Shown piece by piece: positions 11,351 to 24,300 of a DNA stretch of 64,000 nt (within the stretch, counting starts at the first letter, position 1; each line of letters begins with the position of its first letter). The translations under genes and the position numbers were made by a program. The notes beneath the pieces are model-generated. The model had not been told where the DNA came from, made no database searches, and saw only the letters and a list, made by a program, of their open reading frames with translations. The stretch covers positions 86,757-150,756 of the forward strand of contig JADWOT020001294.1 of the NCBI GenBank assembly GCA_036345935.2, read 5' to 3'. The DNA is from Taenia hydatigena (lineage: Eukaryota; Platyhelminthes; Cestoda; Cyclophyllidea; Taeniidae).

Positions 11351-13550
11351 AATGCGAACAAATGCTAGCATATTGTCGGAATTCGTAAGCTTTTATCCAT
11401 ATTTGCATTAACTCATTACCATTTGCTTAAAAAGAATATTGCCGTTGCAAAGAAAGGGTATTCAATGCGCAGAGATTGCGTTAATTGTAATGGCTCTGAT
11501 TTAGGTGGTCAGACTGCGTAGAATTAATCAAGCGTTGCTTAGTAGATATGATAAGGCTGAAGTCGAATGCATTGCATAATGTCACATGGTATCGGTAGTG
11601 TGGATATTTATTACGATGGTAAATAACGCCACATATTTAACAAATGCGCATATAGTTGTGAGCCATTAAGCTTGTAAATGAAGTGTACATAATCAAAAAA
11701 TGTCTTTGTTTGCATTTTGGAGCTCTCAAACAAGCTGACTTTACTTTGCTTCTAAGGACGTACACTTAACTATGTGCTTTACGGGTAGACATGCGTCCAA
11801 CATAAAAACAGAATTTTGCGTTTACTGCTGCTGTTTTTCATCCTTGCCGATGCTGTTTGCAAGAGTACGCTTCCATTAAAATGCTATGTAGTTGAGACGA
11901 TTATGCAAAGTCATGCAAAAATTGGGAGGAATGTTGTGTGGACAATACAGATATTACCAATTTTAAGGTTACACGATGCAACATGGCACAGAAAAATCAA
12001 CACTACTCATGCTACCAAGCCTAATTCAAGCGACTACCAACACCAGGTGTCCGATGTGAAATCCTAAGAAGTCGATGACAGGCAAAGGGTCCAAGGCCTA
12101 CTAATCGCACACTCGACCAGCTGGCCTAGATAGTTGATCTTTATTGCACGGAATTTCCTTAGGATGATGGGCGGTTGGACTCTTACCCTGAGCTGAACAG
12201 TTACTTAGTTGGTAGCCCTGTAGGGTGGTGAGCCTCGTATGGCCTGCTCTGCTAGTCACTAGTGTTATTTAGCGAACTTTTCATCACCCTTACCACTTTT
12301 CCGTTCACACTGAAAATGATCTGTGGTAAGGGACCACTCCTGATGAATGACGGCAAGCTGAACATCATCGAGCGATATCGGAGTCATGGGAGGCCTTGGT
12401 GTCTTTATTACCGAGAACAAATCTTTTGGAAGTGAACAAAGGGTCAACAGAATACTTATGAGGTATAAACTTGGCAGTTTGATTTAGTCTTCCAAGCTCA
12501 TACCACCCCTAATAGGGGAAAGTTCCGCCGACGCTGCCAACAATGTGGGGTTCCCTCCTTTTCCTTTGCCATCCTGCTACCACTCCTGGCATGAGATGGT
12601 CAGATATTCTTTGACATCATTACATTAGTCGAAACATCAGTAAGCAGCGTATTAACGAAAGATATGAGGTGGCACTATCTACTTCGTGGGAATCTACCCA
12701 CTGCTCCAGAATATGCTTTGATTTTGTCCTCCCGCCTCTCGCCTATATGATTACAAACGTGCCTCTTAAATGCCGCTTTATGCACTTCATATCGAAAATG
12801 ATGCATGTGGTCCAACATTCGACCCTTCCGCTTTCAATGCGCTTCTAAAAAGACCACTGTAATTTTACACTCTATACATTTATTCCTTTCTTTTAATCAC
12901 CAGCTTATCTGTCTCTCCACCTATTCATTTGATTTTCCACTTCCATATCCATGCATCTTATCGTCGGGCTTAGTCGATTTTTACTCCTTAATTGAGAGAA
13001 ACTCAAAGTCACAGCTCAGCCAGCTATTGAAAAAGCAGAGAAAAGTGCATAAGCCACAATCTGCATTGTTTAGGCTATTAAGCACACACGAACCGCCGTT
13101 ACCGTCGAAATTCAGAGCAGACAACAAAGTTTCAAAGTGACAATAAATTTGCTCGAGTCGAGGAGTTTGAGAGCACTTTTATTTGTGTTTGTTGTGGGCG
13201 AGAAACAATCCAAATTATTACTACCACGCGCCACAAGAATGAATTCCTCCCTTTTTAAAGTTTTGTTTGCGCTATTTGTCTGCACCTGCTGGTACTTGGA
13301 ATACAGTTAAGACGTGACTGTAGATTTAATGCAATTGCCCAGCAAAAAAATTCAAGTTTTCACTTATTAAAATGGCACTTATTAGATGACATTTAAACTC
13401 AACCTCTAGCACACAAACAGGCAACACATCATTTGATGCGACCCAATATTATGCGTTTACCAAATGCAAACGTTAAACACTTGCATCACTAGCGGTCAGA
13501 TATGCTAGCATTATGATATTATGAGAACGTAATCTGGTACTTATAAATCT
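11351..13550. other. No gene recognised
   Basis: AT-rich. The open frame at 12805-13140 plus (111 codons) shows no domain or splice context. This could be intron or downstream sequence of the zinc-finger locus, which cannot be decided here. Confidence 0.45.
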
Positions 13551-13555
13551 AGCAC

Positions 13556-13729
13556 AGCATTGTCGATCGCAAATCTCAGGTCTACGCCATCTTCGTGCTG
13601 TTGCTCTTGGAACCCCGCGCCAGGGCATGAGGAGCTCAAACCATTGCCAAATTTGTTAGCCGCCACTTTGGCATGGATGCTCATATTTACACTATTGCTC
13701 TAGCCTACCGACCACCCCTTTCACCCTCC
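13556..13729 (+). other. Exon-like open stretch, unknown
   Basis: After an acceptor-like AAATCTAGCACAG, a frame reads SIVDRKSQVYAIFVLLLLEP, then after one stop codon GAQTIAKFVSRHFGMDAHIY and ALAYRPP, up to a stop at 13727. The composition is protein-like and the internal stop suggests decay, but no family is recognised. Chance cannot be excluded. Confidence 0.2.
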
Positions 13730-14690
13730 TAATCAACGTAATTAGTATTTTCTGCCTTTCTACCACAGCTCCGTTGGCAATGTGCATTGCATTGTATATA
13801 AAAGTCGTTTAGGCCCAACATCAGTTGGTTCACCGTTGCGGTTAAATGCGATCCTATTGCGAATACTAAGGAGGAGAATGTCAAGTATAAGCATTTGCGA
13901 AGTCAGTTAAGATGTGATGCTATCAATTCTTAGCGAATGGCAAAATGCAAGAAAAATGACTTGACGCGCCTGGGCCATTCAAAACAGTGTGGTAATGCTT
14001 AATTTTTTTCTTAAATGATTAACTAATTCAGATGGTAAATTGCTCAGAGGGACAAAACCGAACCTAGGGTAACGAATGCAAGGCTAAAAGTAGCCAAATG
14101 TTGACACAAAACGTAAAATATGTCAAGCTCTAAGTATAGCATTGGTTGCGTTATTGCTATTTGTTGAATGTCATACGCCAGTCTTCAATTCATTGAGGTG
14201 ATGTTAAATAACCTATTTAAAATCCCGACTCGCCTTAACGTTGCTTGCATTACCCTGAGACCCAAAAGTGACATATAATGTAAATTTGGCCCGAACTCTT
14301 ATGCAAGGTTGGAATATATGGGTTTCTTACCCAGGCCTTTAAAGAACCTGTAGAATCAGGGCACAAATAAAACTCTTTAGTAAACCACGAGTGTTTTTAG
14401 CCAAAATCATCACGATTTTACGAGCGCTTACTAAAGCGTAGGTTTGATCTTTAATCTTGATTGAGTCTCTCTATCTAGGAAATTCGATTAACATCTATTG
14501 AAGGCGAAAAGAGGGTATTTGATTAGCATCTATAGAAGATATTGTACTTTATTTGCAAAAGGAAAGGCTATCTTTAACTCATTACCCCAATGCTGTCACC
14601 GCAACAAAATAGGTTAAATGGTTTGGTCGTGTGGTTTCCTACTCAAATACAATATGTAAAATAGGGAAGGAAGTGCTAGTCGCTCCGACA
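13730..14690. other. No gene recognised
   Basis: AT-rich sequence. I see no homology, RNA gene or repeat. Confidence 0.5.
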
Positions 14691-14694
14691 ACAC

Positions 14695-14892
14695 TTGCAT
14701 GCATACTCTTCTCTCCTTCGCTTATGGTTCGAGGATTTGGATGCTGTGACCCAGGACGTTAGCAGGGCGGCTATCGTATCGAAAGTCTTTAATCTGGTTG
14801 ACGCCATGGCAGTAGATGCGCGACGCAGAAGCTCTATAGTATCATTGCAACCACCTCCTCATTCTCACCTTTCTCGTTATCATTGTGCTTAA
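14695..14892 (+). other. Exon-like open frame, unknown
   Basis: The 65-codon frame contains LRLWFEDLDAVTQDVSRAAI and continues with a mixed hydrophobic/charged helix-like stretch, a run of arginines and a proline/serine tail. Candidate acceptors lie inside (GACCCAG near 14757). The tail overlaps a weak echo (ATTGCAACCACCTCCTC) of the repeat seen at 1449 and 2040, so at least the 3' part may be repeat-derived. No family is recognised. Confidence 0.2.
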
Positions 14893-17800
14893 TGTGCCTA
14901 CCTACACACCACTTGGCATGTCATTTTCGCGGCTAATGTTGCTATGCTTCCTTCGAGTAGAGCAGTTTGACTGTTTTAAACGGTCTTATTCCCAATAGAT
15001 GGTCGAGCGAACTTAGAGTTTGGAAGGCTAGCGGTAGATTTGTGATGGTTGGAAAAAGATCTTACGACCACAGACATAAGAAGGCGGCGCGAAGCAAAAC
15101 AAAGCAAAGAGGCTTCAGCCAGACATCAAATAGCAAAATATTCTGCTTGATCACGCAAAACTAGTGCTAATTTCAAAGGAAAGGTGACATTGTTAAAGTT
15201 TTCGAAGCATAGATTGCAAGAACTTTCTACGTTTGAAGGAAAACAATAAAGAAACGTATCATACCATCGAGCTTGAGTAGATAGACTTACACATGATGTT
15301 TTAATACCTAAGACGAAGTAATTTCAATAAATTTCCAAAGGCGAAGCATAGTGATGCAGACACCATCATAGGAAAATTAAAATAAATGCGGCCAGTCGTA
15401 AAATAGCAGTAAGGGTTTTTTTCAGTTTAGTAGCCTTTTCTTCCAAGCATACTAGCAATTGATTAGGATGGCCAGAACGCTTTATAAGACCATTAACCTG
15501 GGCAAATTCCTCATTATTTACGATTTTTTGGTTTTTATGCGCATAGATTTCACTCGCCTTTATCTGTGTACCCAGTTATCCAAATGGCAAAAAGAGTCCC
15601 TAAACAACGCTGTAATCTCTTAACAGTTCAATAAGAGTGAGATCGATTCCAGCGATTGACATGCGTACATCGGCCTCTTCTTTGCTTCAAGGTGAGGTCC
15701 ACATAAGTGGGGACTGTTAAAGTGATTAAGATCCAAACAAACGCAGCATTAATCACAGGCAGAAGTATTCGCTAGCAAGAACGAATTCGCTATGAAACTC
15801 TCCTCGTGTTCGAGCGCAACAGACCCCTCCTCTTCAAATATCTGCACACTAAACACTAAAGCCTTTGACCTTCTCCAACAAGAGGATGTGTAGTGATTTA
15901 CACTTAAAAGGGAAAACCATTTTGTCGTCTGGCACTCGGCCTCTGTCTAACTCGCGTATAACTCTTAGACTCCGCAAAAATGTGCCACAGCGCCCATGAA
16001 ATTAAGAAGAGAAAGGTCGTGCCCAACGCTTAATACCGTCACCATTTGTTCCAGGCTGGACTTAAATAAGGGCTGTAAATTTTTAAATCATCCTCAAGCA
16101 GCGATTTTCGTGCCCGGAACGGTGGCGTCTCCAATAAGATTACTACCAATTTTATTACTTTTATAAGCTCGGTAAACAAGGTTGGCTTTGACACTGAGCA
16201 TCCTTTCCTAAAACCCCAAAGTTGATTAAATTGTGTCTTTTTCCTTATGCTTCTGAGCAGTATATTGGCCTGCGAATCGCACGATTTTACTCTTTGTATC
16301 TCAAGGCTTTCTTATGTAAACCGCAATCGTTATTTGTTAGATTCGGTACTCAAAATCAAGAGAAAGGGGCAGCAGAAATCTATTTGGTCATTTAGAGCTT
16401 GAAAGAGACTTTGGAAAGAGTCAATTTTTCACCTCTACTGTGACACAACACCACAAATGGCAATAATTTTATACCAATCGCAGTTGTGAACTTGCGCGTG
16501 CTATACACTTGTGTGCACTGGTTAAAATTGTTGTTGAAGTGCCAGCTTGCCTGCATGGTGCGATGGAGGATTGGAAAATGCGGGTGCAGAAAGCATTGCA
16601 ATAAAAGAAGTCTTTGTCGGTCGTCTGTTCTTTGCACCAGTTGATTGTTTGGTTAATCCAATGACACTGAATTAACTTGTGGGTTAGAAGGGCAGAGGAG
16701 AGGAGGTGTTAGAAGGCTGTGGGTCAGACAGTAATGAACTTGATTACAAAACGGTAGTGCAGTGAAAGAGGAAGGGAAACATCCTAAGCTGCAGTCATAA
16801 TCGGGTAGTGTTGGGTGTTGAGGTCCCTTTTTATGTGCTGGACTCCTTACGTCTTCCTTGTGCATCGCTGTGAGTCACCTCAGTTTGCCTCATGACACGA
16901 GAACCGCCGCAAGAAGTCGACTTAATACTAAAGATATAAAGTTCAATTTTTGCCGATTATGTCAATAAATAGACAACAAAGTGCAGCCATATGCCGCAGC
17001 TATCATAGTAGGCCCCTTAAGCACCGGTCGGACCTGATCTGCCTACTTAGAGTGCGTACTTTGCTGATTTACAGAGAAACTGCTTCACGCACGCGGCGAA
17101 GAATACCATCAGCCATGGTCTGCTACTACCATATACTATCTCCAGTCATCTCTTGCACTAATTTTCTGCTCTCGCCGCCGTTACTATATTGATTGTGTCA
17201 TATATTATTACTTTGAAGGCTAGTCGCCTGCATTGGCGATGCCCACCGGACGCAAAAGTTATCAGTAAATTACATGACACTTTAGTCCCAAACAAAAAAA
17301 CTTTCCTTTCTTATTTCTTAGTGAAGCATTTTACTTATTTTGCCGGATTAAATTTGAGTCTTGTAACAATACCTCACGCGGACGTGCTGATACATAAGAT
17401 AGACATTTGTATCCTGCTTTCGGTATTTGTTTTCTGCATTTTTCCAAAGTCACATGGTTACACTCCTTTATAGGTTACATGCATTTTCCTAATTTATTGA
17501 TGCTCTTTCCCTGTTTCGTAGAAATTTGGACCACGGTTGCTATTTGTACGCGAATACCCTTGCAAAGTCCGTTTACTTGTTTACAAATTCTTGGCGATAA
17601 GCATTCAGTGACGAAACAGGTGATATCTCATCCGAGAATGAAGTGAACTCTAAAACGCTAAATGGTTATCACTAATTACACATGAAATTTATGCTTCTGT
17701 GACAACAAAGAACTCTTACTGATAAAATTCTAAATTGGCCCATTGCAGAAAAATTTTGGTATTCTTGATGGGTTACAAACACGTGGCGCATATTTTACTA

Positions 17801-20800
17801 AATAAGGATTAGCACAGTCGGCGAACCCATAATCCGAAGCCAACAAAACGATTTGCCTAGTCTATGATCTTTAACTAAAGGTAGGCACAAGTGCGGGATT
17901 TCGTTTGATAAGGCACTAAAATGCGGGGTACTATGTGCAATATCGACATATCTTCCTGCAACATAGTACGTGATTCTCAAATAAAGCAATGATACGCATA
18001 TCTAACTAGCATAGTCTGCTGCATAATCTTGTGATTGAGCAGAAATCTACGTTGGTTACATATTTGAACTGCCCTTTGGCAGTGCTACTTTATCTCTAGT
18101 TCAAAAAACTAGATGAAAGTGGCTGAAAGGAGACAGTAGCGCCTGACTGGGCAAATGATTTGGCCCATTTTTACCCTACGCTATAGGTAGGCTTGGCAAT
18201 ATTTTGTACAACGGTTCCTCTTTTGGTGTCTGCAAATGATCGATTCTACCTTAAAGAAATAGCTTAACTTATTTTCCAGGTTGCCTTCCATCACGTTACA
18301 TTTTTTACTAGGAAAACTTTATGTGGTGAATTCGCACGCAGATGATTGTCAAAGGAAAACCATTTGGTAGGATTTGTCGGGATAGAGTTCAGTGTCCAGA
18401 GTTAAGGAATACATGCGCAATTGAGAAGGACACTAATACTGATGATGTTTGGGATAAGACTGTACTTTGGTGCCGCGCCACTCTCAGTATAGCACTGACT
18501 AGAATTAGGGCCATCCATAAAACGGCGGCTTTGACCACATTCTCGGTCACAGCATTCAATACTATCGAACTCGCGCCGAGAAGAAGAAAAGAAGGTACCT
18601 AGGCATGCATTTCTTTGCAAAAAACCCGTGGTTCCTTGCTTTTCGTCGTAATGCGAAACATTAGAAAAACCGAGTAAACAATTGCAGCAGGCATGTTACG
18701 CTTCTGCGTCCCACTTCCGAAAGTATTCATGTTTCTAATTCACGCGAGCCCATGCATTTTTACCCACGCAAAAGGTCTCGTAACAGATTTTCTTCTTGCA
18801 AAATGAAGTGATTTCTTAGTCCGTGTCATGGAGTAGACAAAAAATCTCCAAGGTATATATCTGGCAGGTAAAATTGCAGATATGACATTTTATCACCTTT
18901 GCATAAGGTCGTGTAGTTGGGTTTAGCAAGAAGCATGAAGACTTTATGTTCTCCTATTAAAACGATCATTTTTGGACTAATTTTGATTAGTTTTGTGTTC
19001 TAATTTCATTTAGTTGAGGAACACATTACTGATTCTAGCAGGCTTTTAAGATTCATTCAGCATTACTGAAAAGCCTACTTTTTGTTCAGCAATTTGCCAT
19101 TGGTTAATGCTTGATACCAGCAGTTCTTAAGTCTCGCCGCAACTGCTTAGCACAGATTCTAATCTTCTTCCTGCATTTGCGATGCTGTGACCCTTGGACT
19201 ATGGTATGGACAAGCAGACATTCTACCTCTACGACAATCCAACCAATTTCAACACACGGTGCTAGCAGAACGTAAGTAGAGGGATATAAATTACTTACCA
19301 GTGATGCTGACGGAGAGGGTGTAAAGGCTGATGAGAGGGTTGAATTTGATGGTGAGAATGTAGGCAACTAGGCAGAAATGATGCCTAACAAATTTGGAAA
19401 TAATTTGGCACCCGGCAATTTGGTATGGAATTCCAGGAGTAGCAATACGAAGATGGTATATATCAGCGCACTGTTTGTTAGTACCAATTTGCTACTAGCA
19501 ACGCCACACTATGTCCACAAGTGTAAGATTAGACTTTTATGTCATTTATAGCATTAATGCATCATCCATTGATGTCGCATTGATGTGGTACCTGCACACA
19601 GTTAGTACGTACTAAGAAAGTGCATCAAATCATGAGACACACTGCTAAGCTAGGCCTCGTCTTCAAATAATATAGTGGATAGCAGACGTCATTTGGTAAA
19701 AGGGATTTATTTTTTAAACATCGCAGCCCTGTGGAGTGAAGGGAATACAGAAACTTTGGTATTCTGTACACAGTGATGCAGCGACGGACTTCATGTCAAA
19801 GCGAATCAGCCTCACCAGTTCCCCATGATCCCACCTTATTCCCAAAGAATCAAATAATGGAGGTCATACGTAGATTGTCATTGTACTTTGTGGCGATTTG
19901 ATGATCGGCAATAACCAGGCTTTACTATAAACTTTAGATGTTGCGTTATCGAATTGAAGGTACAACATGAATCCCATCAGCAAGCAACAAAACCAGTTAC
20001 AATGGTAAAAATTGTTGCATTCTTGCCAATTTCTCGCGCGTGTGGTTTGGGTCACATATATGTTTGGATAGCATCGAGTCGCGGCCCCAAAAGTGGTGGA
20101 TTTCTAATGTCCAATACCGTAATGTTAATTTTAGGGAGACTTAATTCATGACCAAGCAAAAAATTCCATTGACGTGAGTTTTAGCCTTAGTATTTCTCCA
20201 GAGTCAATAAGAATGCAGCCCAATCTTTGGTGAATAATAAGCAATCAATTACTGAACAGAAAATTGAAGGCGAATTAGAATAATGTGCTCATGGCTGTCC
20301 AGCCCATAAAAGTCCAATTTTCGGTACACCCTTCTGATTAAAGCAGCTGAAGCAAAGAGAAATAAGAGTATGCGCACTAATAGTAATGCGGCCTTTTAAC
20401 TGCCTCGCAGTGACCACCAAGCACATTTGTCGCGGCAATGCGATGCCTATCTGCATACTGACATTTACTACATGCTGATCATCCCCTATGCCTAGATTTG
20501 ACCAGCAAGAGCTTGTTAAATTCTGCAGGACTAGCTAAGTCGAATGTATTATTCCCGTCAGCGTACTCTCCCAGTAGTATCTAAATGCTTATCTTAAAAG
20601 TGCAAACTAAAGCAAGTGGCTATTTAAAGTCCAATTTTAATTAAATAAAACTTTACAAAAATAATGGCGTCTAAAGATTCTGCATTTCTCACCACCTCCA
20701 GAATTGACGTTGGCCAAGTAATTTGTACCGTGGAGAAAGCGATGACATTATCGGGATCGTGTGATCTATCAGAAGTGCCTAAAAATAAATAGAGTAGCCG

Positions 20801-21130
20801 ATCGAGGTCAATGTCATTTCGGATTTATTGCTTTTTTGGGTATAAGCTCAGATTATTCAAGCTCCAGCTAATGTGGCTTTTGCAATTAGCGAAAATAATC
20901 TGTCAGATTTACTATCCATCTCGCGTAATCGTCTGTCTATAATTTCATGCCAAAAGCAAACTTCAAATGAAGTCTGCCCTTTTCCATGTTACTGATGCGT
21001 GTTCATAATAGATGGGCTAATTTTTGGGGATATCCGAAGTGTGCTCAAGGTCTTCCTGTAGACCCTTTTACGCGAATCCGTTACGCGCACTGAGTACGAA
21101 GAGCGCAAGACTGTCTCCGTCATCTAATGG
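14893..21130. other. Mostly featureless 6 kb
   Basis: Only short, unrecognised frames occur. On the minus strand at 19299-19370, a Ser/Thr/Pro-rich stretch ends at a donor-like CACTG|GTAAGT and could be an exon end. At 15650-16210 minus there are several protein-looking fragments broken by stops. Neither can be tied to a family. No RNA genes or tandem repeats were noticed. Confidence 0.4.
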
Positions 21131-21131
21131 T

Positions 21132-21389
21132 CTATGCCATAAATTCCCGAACCATGTCTTCTAAGCCCTTGATGCCTATGAGGAGTTGTAGCGGATTTTG
21201 TGTGAACGCGCTAACGGCCACTGGTGATGGCAATAAGGCAGTGTAGGGGAGTTTGGGAATATTTTGGGCCACCGGCATACCAGTGCTGGGCTGTGTGTGC
21301 TGCAGATGTGTGGTTACATGAACTGGAGATAATAACCTGTCAGCTTGCATTATAATAAGACAAGTAATCCCTCCTGCCCTACATAACAA
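21132..21389 (-). other. Open frame, unknown
   Basis: The 85-codon frame contains PVAQNIPKLPYTALLPSPVA and ends with IGIKGLEDMVREFMA before a stop. The composition is plausible for a protein C-terminus, but no domain, splice site or homologue is evident. Kept only as a candidate. Confidence 0.15.
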
Positions 21390-24300
21390 TTTCTAGAGAT
21401 ATTATGACCTCAGAGCTGATAGTAAGAGACCTTGTAGTGTTCTACCGCACTTTTGACTTCTCCAAGCACATTAGTGGTTATTCACTCATGCATAACTCTT
21501 CTACGCACCGAGTGCATTCGCGTGGTCACAGACTTTATGAAAAAGATTGCATTTGCGTGGTGGCTAGACCTGCATGCGAATAATCTGAAATTACATTTTG
21601 ACGCGTATTTACTTTTATAGATGCCCACAGTTCATCTTGCACTGTAGCGGGGTAGTTATCTTCAAAGTTAACCTCCCATATCACGTTCGTTTTGTTACTG
21701 TGCAACTGTGAGGAAGAGCCCCTGCTTTTAACACCTTACCAGTCCAATTTGTATGCTGTTACGAGGATTGTGATTAGTTCAAGTGGTACCTTTTTATGGC
21801 TAAAAGTCGCCGCAAATACTCTTAGCCAGCCAAGAACCTCGTGGGGCTGTATTGAGCCAGTTTATGATTTGAACATCAACGATGAGCACTGTATGGTCTT
21901 CCGCATAAATGAGTTATAACTCTGCTTGGTCCTGCGCAAAACAACTTCATACTTCGAATCGTATTGCAGAACGAAGGCATTCTGGAAACATTTTGCATTT
22001 GTTTGTTCGTGTAAGCCTAATGTGAATATTGGTTGCCTTATGCCTACAAGCACAAATCTCTTTCGTTAAGCTTGAAGCTTCTTGGTTTTACTACAATACA
22101 TTTCAAAAAAGAGTGTCTTTTTTGCATTTCGTAAAGAAAACACTATTTGTGCGTGCAAAATATATAGGATTGGAACGAACTACCCCCCTCCCTGCTGCCC
22201 ATTAATTTGTCCTATTTGAAGTAGTGCAGAGACAGCATCAGTTTAAGTATGTCAAGTAGTCTTTTAAAAACAAATGCATTGTGGTCAACGTTAAATAATT
22301 AGTGGGTTCGAAGAGACAATCTTTAAAAGTCGAGACAGAGATGTGAGTGTGGAGCGCTGACTCCAACAGCGACCGGCAACGTGGTAACGAGGTTGCCACT
22401 TTTGAACAACCTGACCACAGCTGAGGTCTACATTTGTGCATCCGATGAACCCAATGCAAGGCGGATATAATGAAAAGGCCATCGCCAGTAATCGCAAAGA
22501 ATGTAAATAAGAGCACTGCAAAAATTTGTGTTCGTTGAAATGGCAAAATATCCCCCTTCTTAATCTTAGCCCAAAATTTTCAAGCCGCTCAAGCGATTGT
22601 AGCTACATAAACATCCTGATCAAGTGGTGAGCATGCATCTCTAAATTTTGTTTACGAACATTTTATCGTAAGACTTTGGTGAGGATAGCTTATAATAAAG
22701 CAAACATTTGCTATTTTAATACTTTATAACACACGGCACGAGGGTCACGAAGAACGAATCTTACCGTGAATTTTAATTCGCTTATTTGAATACAGCGAAT
22801 ACTTTAGAGTTCGCATCGCATTACCATTACCATTTTTGGTAACAATGATTTCAAATAAATGCCTCAGATGCAATTATCAGGAACGTCTAGGCATCGTAAG
22901 AGTTGCGAAGTCTAGCTCTTAGCCCGATGTTGATTGGCATGATGAGGGTTGGTTTGCCTTGCGGGCTATCATTTTCGGTGCGGTCATGCCTGCTAGCCTT
23001 CTCATTTCAGTAGGTTAGTTGGTGTGCAACAAGGTTGGAAGGCTTGCCTCACTTGTTGGCCATGTTTGTAGGGCTAAGATACCTGACTTTTTCGTAGAAA
23101 AATCTGCAAATGATGCATAAAGTTTGTAACTCATTGAGACGTAGCCTGCATAAAGGGTTTCACTCAAGTTCTGAGTGCTCGTGTTTCTACCATCAGTATT
23201 GTGCGTGCCTGGAAGTACTTATTAGCCGCACCTTGTTAGCTTAAAATCGCTCATTCTTTTCTGCTGTCCTTTACTCCTGTTTAAACAGTCCTTCCCTTAA
23301 GTGCTAAGCGAAACTTATTAGGCCGTCATCAATCAATGTCTGGTTGACCGAAAGACATTCAGCTCGCCAATGCAGATTTTGCTTTTGCTTCTTGGTAAGA
23401 TGGGTTGTTTACAAGAGTGAAAGCTTCCCACCTTATTCCGACTCGGATATATTTAAAACAGCAGCGCAGCACAGCGCAGCTCACCATAGCACACGACGTG
23501 TTGACAAGTCATGGCCTCCTATCTGATTTCTTTGGATTGGAGCTCTGAGTTCTGCCACTGTTATACGTTTAGGTTGTTGATGTTGCTGCAACAAGCGAAC
23601 GCTTTTCCCTTGGTTTGTGCAGCTGATGCTTTGCCACGTGAGAGAAACCGCGGTTTGCGGACATGCATAACCACAAATGGTTGTATTTACTTTTATCGTG
23701 CGCTTTCGAACACTGTTTATCTGGGACCTCCATTTCAGACAATGCATCTATTTTACATCTGAGGCTACAGCCGATTAAATTATACATCGGTGCTCTTTCT
23801 AATCAACGAAACTCTTAGTAATTAAGGGAGCTTTGATACAGTTTTTAGTGCTTAGAAGCTCATCGGACTAAGTGCAAGTGGCTGCATTCCTCCATCATAG
23901 CTCAATTATGCAGCCCTGCTGTTGCGGCATTATTAAATTGCATCGCCTTGATTCGACTCACCCAGTGCAGATTACTTAATCGTTATAATCTGTCTGAGCG
24001 GCAATTCGAAGCACCAGTGAGTAAGTCGACGCAATCAAAAGACAGTTAAACCGCAGATGGGAGACCTTCCTAGAATTCACAATTGAATTGGGAGAAGGGA
24101 CTTGTGATGGTTAGAGTATGAGTACGACATAAAACAGTAAAAAGCGGTGGTAGGAGTTTATAAGAACATAGTTAAGGTAGTAGATCTCATGATGATTAAT
24201 GGTATAGAGGTGTTTTATGTTGGCTAAGACCTTTCTATCAGGTCAATTATATACGCATGTCCTTCGAGTTGCACTTCACTACAAATGGTGTGACAATTTG